DNA of 8,645 bases from Bryobacterales bacterium (lineage in GTDB: Bacteria > Acidobacteriota > Terriglobia > Bryobacterales > Bryobacteraceae), in the NCBI GenBank assembly GCA_003164075.1, contig PLRZ01000619.1:1363-10007 (forward strand), in the 5' to 3' direction. How positions within the stretch are numbered: position 1 is the first letter of the stretch; the number at the start of each line of letters is the position of its first letter. A model generated the notes under the pieces. The model ran no database searches and was not told where the DNA came from. It saw only the letters and a program-made list of their open reading frames with translations. The translations under genes were made by a program, and so were the position numbers. Shown here piece by piece: positions 4,962-8,645 of the stretch.

Positions 4962-6080
4962 ATGAAGAAACGCGCGAATATGGCCGGCGCGATCATAGCC
5001 CTGCTGTGCGGCTCCACGGCAGGATTCGCACAGGGCGCCCCGCCGCCCGCGCCGCAGACAAGGACTCATACGTGGTGGAGGGATCAGGCTCCCGGGGCGG
5101 GGCGCGGGTACACGGTCAACAACAAGAAAATGCCACTGATCTCGGTGAACGGCAATAAGTTCGTCGACCCGGACGGAAAGACGGTCCTGTTCCGCGGTCT
5201 CGCCATCTCCGATCCCGACAAGCTCTCCATGCAGGGACACTGGAGCAAAGATCATTTCGTGAAAGTGAAGGAAATGGGCACCAGGCTGGTCCGTATTCCG
5301 GTGCACCCGGTGGCATGGCGGGAACGCGGTCCCAGGGAGTACATCAAACTCCTCGACCAAGCCGTGGAGTGGTGTACGGATCTGGATATGTATATCATCA
5401 TCGACTGGCACTCTATCGGCAACATGACGACGGGAGTCTACCAGGATCCGATGTACGATACCACCAGGGAAGAGACATACGGTTTCTGGCGCGCAATGTC
5501 CCGGCAGTACGGGGCCCACAACACCGTGGCATTCTTCGAACTGTTCAACGAGCCGGCGGCGTTTGGCAGGGTCAACTGGGAAGAATGGAAGACCATCGTG
5601 GAGGATGAGATTGCGGTCATCCGGGCGAACACGCAGCAAGTCATTCCATTAGTGGCGGGTTTCGATTGGGCGTATGACCTGACGCCGCTCCGGCTCAATC
5701 CGATTGCCGCCGAGCGCATCGGTTATACGGTCCACCCGTACGCCAATAAGCGGACTCAGCCGTGGGAACCGAAATGGGAGGAAGATTTCGGGTTCGCCGC
5801 CGCCAAATACCCGATCATCGCGACGGAATTCGGAGGGTTCGCCTTGCCGCCTGCCCCGGGCACACCGCCGCCTGCCGCTCCGCCCGCCGGGGGGCGTGGC
5901 CGCGGGGATCCCGCCGCCTACGGGTCGGCGATCGTCAAATACCTGGAGGGAAAGGGCATCAGTTGGACCGTGTGGTGCTTCGACCCGGAATGGGGGCCGA
6001 CGCTGATTCGCGATTGGGAGTACACGCTCACTCCATCGGGGGAATTCACCAAGGCGGCGATGAACGGCGAGATCAAATAA
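4962..6080 (+). CDS. Secreted glycoside hydrolase family 5 (cellulase-like) enzyme
   Basis: This 372-aa protein starts at the ATG preceded by AAGGAAGG; the in-frame TTG at 4938 would add eight residues before the signal peptide. A Sec signal (KKR head, MAGAIIALLCG core, cut near GFA-Q, residue 23) predicts export. The barrel carries the expected GH5 (clan GH-A) residues: R111 in TRLVRIPVHP, H150 in DWHS, acid/base E197 in ELFNEP, H258 and Y260 in TVHPYA, nucleophile E289 in IIATEFGG, and W335 in SWTVW. A Pro/Gly-rich insert (about 294-317, PPAPGTPPPAAPPAGGRGRG) lies just after the nucleophile. The full active site implies a working retaining beta-glycosidase. GH5 covers cellulase, mannanase, xylanase and others, so the substrate is unknown. 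No binding module is attached. The gene appears monocistronic. Confidence 0.93.
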   Translation: MKKRANMAGAIIALLCGSTAGFAQGAPPPAPQTRTHTWWRDQAPGAGRGYTVNNKKMPLISVNGNKFVDPDGKTVLFRGLAISDPDKLSMQGHWSKDHFVKVKEMGTRLVRIPVHPVAWRERGPREYIKLLDQAVEWCTDLDMYIIIDWHSIGNMTTGVYQDPMYDTTREETYGFWRAMSRQYGAHNTVAFFELFNEPAAFGRVNWEEWKTIVEDEIAVIRANTQQVIPLVAGFDWAYDLTPLRLNPIAAERIGYTVHPYANKRTQPWEPKWEEDFGFAAAKYPIIATEFGGFALPPAPGTPPPAAPPAGGRGRGDPAAYGSAIVKYLEGKGISWTVWCFDPEWGPTLIRDWEYTLTPSGEFTKAAMNGEIK

Positions 6081-6139
6081 CCTGGCGAGATCTCCGGAAG
6101 TGGGGCGGCCGCGCACGGGCTGAACCACGCCCACGGCCC

Positions 6140-6179
6140 GAACAGGATCGAGGGCAGGCGAGCACCGCCTGCCCCACCT
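6140..6179. repeat. REP-like hairpin downstream of the GH5 gene
   Basis: GGGCAGGCG (6152-6160) and CGCCTGCCC (6166-6174) form a perfect 9-bp stem around AGCAC. The preceding bases (AACAGGATCGAG) match the corresponding spacer of the copy at 8528-8645 (AACAGGATAGAG). This is the right half of a BIME-like unit; the left REP is missing or decayed. It lies about 70 bp after the GH5 stop and could act in termination or 3'-end protection. Confidence 0.8.
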
Positions 6180-6296
6180 CAGTGCCCGCAAGTTGAGATG
6201 CACGCGATAGCCTCCGACCGCAACATCGGGTCACCCGTACATACTATCGGAAGCCCCCATCAGCGCTAAGCTGGAAGATCCCCAAGTGAGGGAGCC

Positions 6297-7784
6297 ATGG
6301 CAGACTTCATCGGTGCGATCGATCAAGGCACCACCAGCACACGTTTTCTGGTTTTCGACCGGGGCGGCAACATCGTAGCCAGCGCCCAGAAAGAGCACCA
6401 ACAGATCTATCCCCAGCCCGGATGGGTGGAGCACGATCCCGAGGAGATCTGGTTCCGGACCCGCGAGGTAATCGGCGAGGCGATGGCGCAACGCGGACTG
6501 AAGCCGGCCGGCCTGGCGGCGATGGGCATCGCCAACCAGCGCGAAACCACCGTCTTATGGAACCGGAAAACCGGCAAGCCCCTGGCCAACGCTATCGTGT
6601 GGCAGGACACCCGGGTGGGCGACGATATCGCCGAATTCGCGCGCCAGGGCGGCCCGGACCGCTTCCGCGCCAAGACCGGGCTGCCGCTGGCCACCTATTT
6701 CAGCGCGCTGAAGATCCGCTGGCTGCTGGACCACATTCCCGGCGCGCGCCTTCAGGCCGATGCGGGCGAGGTACTGTTCGGCAACATCGACACCTTCCTG
6801 CTGTGGCATCTGACCGGGCTGCACCTGACCGACTGCACCAACGCCAGCCGTACCCAGTTGATGAATCTGCGGACTCTCGACTGGGACCTGGAACTGCTGA
6901 GCGCCTTCGCCATCCCGCGGCAAATTCTGCCCGAGATCCGCTCCAGCAGCGAAGTGTACGGGGCCGCTACGCTGGAAGCGGTGGCGGGCGTTCCGGTGGC
7001 CGGCATCCTCGGCGACCAGCAAGCGGCGCTGGTGGGACAGACCTGCTTTCAGGCGGGCGAGGCCAAGAACACCTACGGCACGGGCTGCTTCCTGCTGATG
7101 AACACCGGGCGCGAAATTGTCCATTCGAAACATGGCCTGCTGACTACCGTGGCGTTCCAACTGCGGGGACAGGCAGCGCATTACGCGCTGGAGGGAAGCG
7201 TGGCCATCACCGGCGCGCTGGTGCAGTGGGTCCGCGATAATTTCGGACTCATCACCACCAGCCCGGAGATCGAATCGCTGGCCCGGCTGGTGGAAGACAA
7301 CGGCGGAGTCTACTTCGTTCCGGCCTTCTCGGGACTGTACGCGCCCTACTGGAAGCACAATGCCCGCGGGGTGATCGCGGGGCTGACGCGCTATTCCAAT
7401 AAGAGCCACCTGGCGCGCGCGGTGCTGGAGGCTACGGCGTTCCAGACGCGCGAAGTGGTGGAGGCCATGGAGAAAGACTCGGGCGTGCAGTTGGCGGTGC
7501 TGCGAACCGATGGCGGCATGGTGGGGAACGAACTGCTGATGCAGTTTCAGGCCGATATCCTGGACCGCACGGTGGTGCGGCCGGCGGTGAAAGAGACTAC
7601 GGCGTTGGGCGCGGCGTACGCGGCCGGCCTGGCCACGGGATACTACGCCAACGTGGATGACTTGCGCGCGCAATGGTCGGTGGACCAAACGTGGAAGCCG
7701 CAAATGGACGCGGCGCGGCGGGAGCGCATGTACGGCTTCTGGAAGAAAGCCGTCACCCGGTCATTCGACTGGCTGGAGGAATAA
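6297..7784 (+). CDS. glpK: Glycerol kinase
   Basis: This 495-aa FGGY-family kinase of normal length phosphorylates glycerol to sn-glycerol-3-phosphate with ATP in the cytoplasm. Diagnostic features are the N-terminal phosphate loop DQGTTSTR (9-16), the glycerol-contacting R82-E83 in NQRETT, Y134, catalytic D240 in ILGDQQAAL, the [13 protein letters not shown]ase segment (261-271) and [19 protein letters not shown] (402-420). The loop before GDQQ ([16 protein letters not shown]) lacks the arginine used for fructose-1,6-bisphosphate inhibition in the E. coli enzyme, and lacks the histidine phosphorylated by HPr in many Firmicutes, so those controls are probably absent. A GAGGGAG ribosome site lies close to the ATG. 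It forms an operon with the glycerol channel gene that begins directly after its stop codon. Confidence 0.98.
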   Translation: MADFIGAIDQGTTSTRFLVFDRGGNIVASAQKEHQQIYPQPGWVEHDPEEIWFRTREVIGEAMAQRGLKPAGLAAMGIANQRETTVLWNRKTGKPLANAIVWQDTRVGDDIAEFARQGGPDRFRAKTGLPLATYFSALKIRWLLDHIPGARLQADAGEVLFGNIDTFLLWHLTGLHLTDCTNASRTQLMNLRTLDWDLELLSAFAIPRQILPEIRSSSEVYGAATLEAVAGVPVAGILGDQQAALVGQTCFQAGEAKNTYGTGCFLLMNTGREIVHSKHGLLTTVAFQLRGQAAHYALEGSVAITGALVQWVRDNFGLITTSPEIESLARLVEDNGGVYFVPAFSGLYAPYWKHNARGVIAGLTRYSNKSHLARAVLEATAFQTREVVEAMEKDSGVQLAVLRTDGGMVGNELLMQFQADILDRTVVRPAVKETTALGAAYAAGLATGYYANVDDLRAQWSVDQTWKPQMDAARRERMYGFWKKAVTRSFDWLEE

Positions 7785-8510
7785 ATGCCGAACGGAGTTT
7801 TGGGAGAATTCCTGGGGACGATGGTCCTGATTCTGCTCGGTAACGGCGTGGTTGCCGGCGTTCTGCTGAGGAAGTCCAAGGCCGAAAACGCGGGGTGGAT
7901 GGCCATCACGACAGGCTGGGGGTTTGCGGTAATGGCTGGCGTGTTTACCGCCGTCGCGTGCGGTAGTGAAGGCCATCTGAATCCGGCGGTGACGGTGGGG
8001 GCGGCGGTAGTTTCCGGGAATTTCAGCAAGGTGGGATGGTACAGTGCGGCGCAGACGGCGGGAGCGATTGTGGGAGCGTGCCTGGTATGGCTGCATTACC
8101 TGCCGCACTGGCGGGAGACGCCCGAGGCAGATTTGAAACGCGCCTGTTTCTGTACGGCTCCGGCGATTCGCAGTCCGTTCGCCAACCTCATGAGCGAGAT
8201 CATCGGCACCTTCGTACTGGTGCTGGTGGCCGGTGCGATTTTCTCAAAAGCGGTTGCGGCCACGGGTCCGGCGGCGGGGCTGGGGCCGTACCTGGTGGGG
8301 AGCCTGGTTTGGGGGATCGGCCTGAGCCTGGGTGGAACCACGGGGTACGCCATCAATCCGGCGCGCGACCTGGGGCCGCGAATCGCCCACGCGATTCTGC
8401 CGATACCGAAGAAGGAGGGGTCGGACTGGGGATACGCCGCGATTCCGATCGTGGGGCCGATAGTGGGTGGGATTCTGGCGGGCGCTCTGGTGCGGATGGT
8501 GCACTTCTAG
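7785..8510 (+). CDS. glpF: Glycerol uptake facilitator (aquaglyceroporin)
   Basis: This 241-aa MIP-family channel with six predicted membrane segments lets glycerol diffuse across the inner membrane. The two pore motifs are NPA (N66-A68 in GHLNPAVT) and NPAR (N191-R194 in YAINPARDLGP). The aspartate after NPAR (D195) and the wide-pore setting are typical of glycerol rather than water channels. Of the selectivity filter, W45 and R194 are kept, while Y188 stands where E. coli GlpF has F200. The ATG abuts the glpK stop codon with no gap, and the ribosome site GGAGG (7775-7779) is inside the last glpK codons, implying translational coupling. The K-then-F order is the reverse of the familiar glpFK arrangement. 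A repeat begins 17 bp after the stop. Confidence 0.95.
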   Translation: MPNGVLGEFLGTMVLILLGNGVVAGVLLRKSKAENAGWMAITTGWGFAVMAGVFTAVACGSEGHLNPAVTVGAAVVSGNFSKVGWYSAAQTAGAIVGACLVWLHYLPHWRETPEADLKRACFCTAPAIRSPFANLMSEIIGTFVLVLVAGAIFSKAVAATGPAAGLGPYLVGSLVWGIGLSLGGTTGYAINPARDLGPRIAHAILPIPKKEGSDWGYAAIPIVGPIVGGILAGALVRMVHF

Positions 8511-8527
8511 CGTGTACACTCGCAGTT

Positions 8528-8645
8528 CAGAACTCCCGATGTCGTGGAATTTGGGATGAGCCCGGAGGTGGGGCAGGCGGTGCTCGCCTGCCCGCCCGTC
8601 CTCGCAGAACCAGGCCCGCTGCCAAAACAGGATAGAGGGCAGGCG
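8528..8645. repeat. MITE/BIME-like element, left part, cut by the window end
   Basis: It begins with the terminal motif CAGAACTCCCGATGTCGTGG, followed at 8571-8593 by a REP hairpin (GGGCAGGCG, loop GTGCT, CGCCTGCCC) and at 8637-8645 by the start of an inverted second REP. It aligns with the reverse complement of 4568-4450, including the spacer word AGGCCCGCTGC. The bases just before it are CAGTT, which would be repeated after the unseen right end if it inserted as the 4364-4568 element did. Confidence 0.82.

Noticed and set aside
6193..6221. TTGAGA as a -35 box for the glycerol operon
   Set aside because: No acceptable -10 lies 16-18 bp downstream; TACTAT at 6242 is too far away, so no promoter is called for glpK.
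6555..7703. 382-codon minus-strand frame
   Set aside because: It is antisense to glycerol kinase, whose motifs are intact throughout. The translation is His/Arg/Gln-rich noise.

Overview
This 8.6 kb, GC-rich chromosomal window looks like an Acidobacteriota genome of the Solibacter/Bryobacterales type. That assignment is inferred, not proven. It rests on a Tat-exported enolase-superfamily protein, a Pro/Tyr-rich secreted protein of a kind I associate with this group, a secreted GH5 glycosidase with a Pro/Gly-rich insert, and dispersed palindromes with the core CGGTCGCGGCTCGGT. I see no rRNA, tRNA, CRISPR array, phage gene or complete insertion sequence.

Layout. Positions 1-222 are a repeat-filled gap. 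A Tat-signal mandelate racemase/muconate-lactonizing family gene lies on the minus strand (223-1461). After a gap with a palindrome comes a 75-aa glycine-zipper membrane protein on the plus strand (1663-1890). It converges on a large minus-strand secreted protein with a BamE/SmpA-like C-terminus (1914-3665). Divergent from that is an isoprenylcysteine-methyltransferase-like integral membrane protein (3758-4315). Positions 4316-4961 hold no credible gene but contain at least four nested palindromic repeats. A secreted GH5 glycoside hydrolase follows (4962-6080), then a short gap with a REP-like hairpin. The window ends with a tight glycerol operon, glycerol kinase (6297-7784) and an aquaglyceroporin (7785-8510), followed by another repeat copy that runs off the window.

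Function. Only the last two genes form a clear pathway: facilitated glycerol entry and trapping as glycerol-3-phosphate. The enolase-superfamily protein and the GH5 enzyme are separate single-gene units that fit a lifestyle of breaking down plant or microbial carbohydrate. The other three proteins are envelope-associated with unknown roles.

The most interesting content is between the genes. A 205-bp element at 4364-4568 has 17-bp terminal inverted repeats (one mismatch) and an exact 5-bp direct repeat, TGATT, on both sides, as expected for a non-autonomous transposable element (MITE). The same termini bracket a stretch of almost equal length (19-219) with an unrelated interior, and a third copy begins at 8528. 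Two further palindrome families and a separate TA-flanked inverted-repeat element occupy the remaining gaps, mostly just after stop codons. I found no convincing new multi-gene system.
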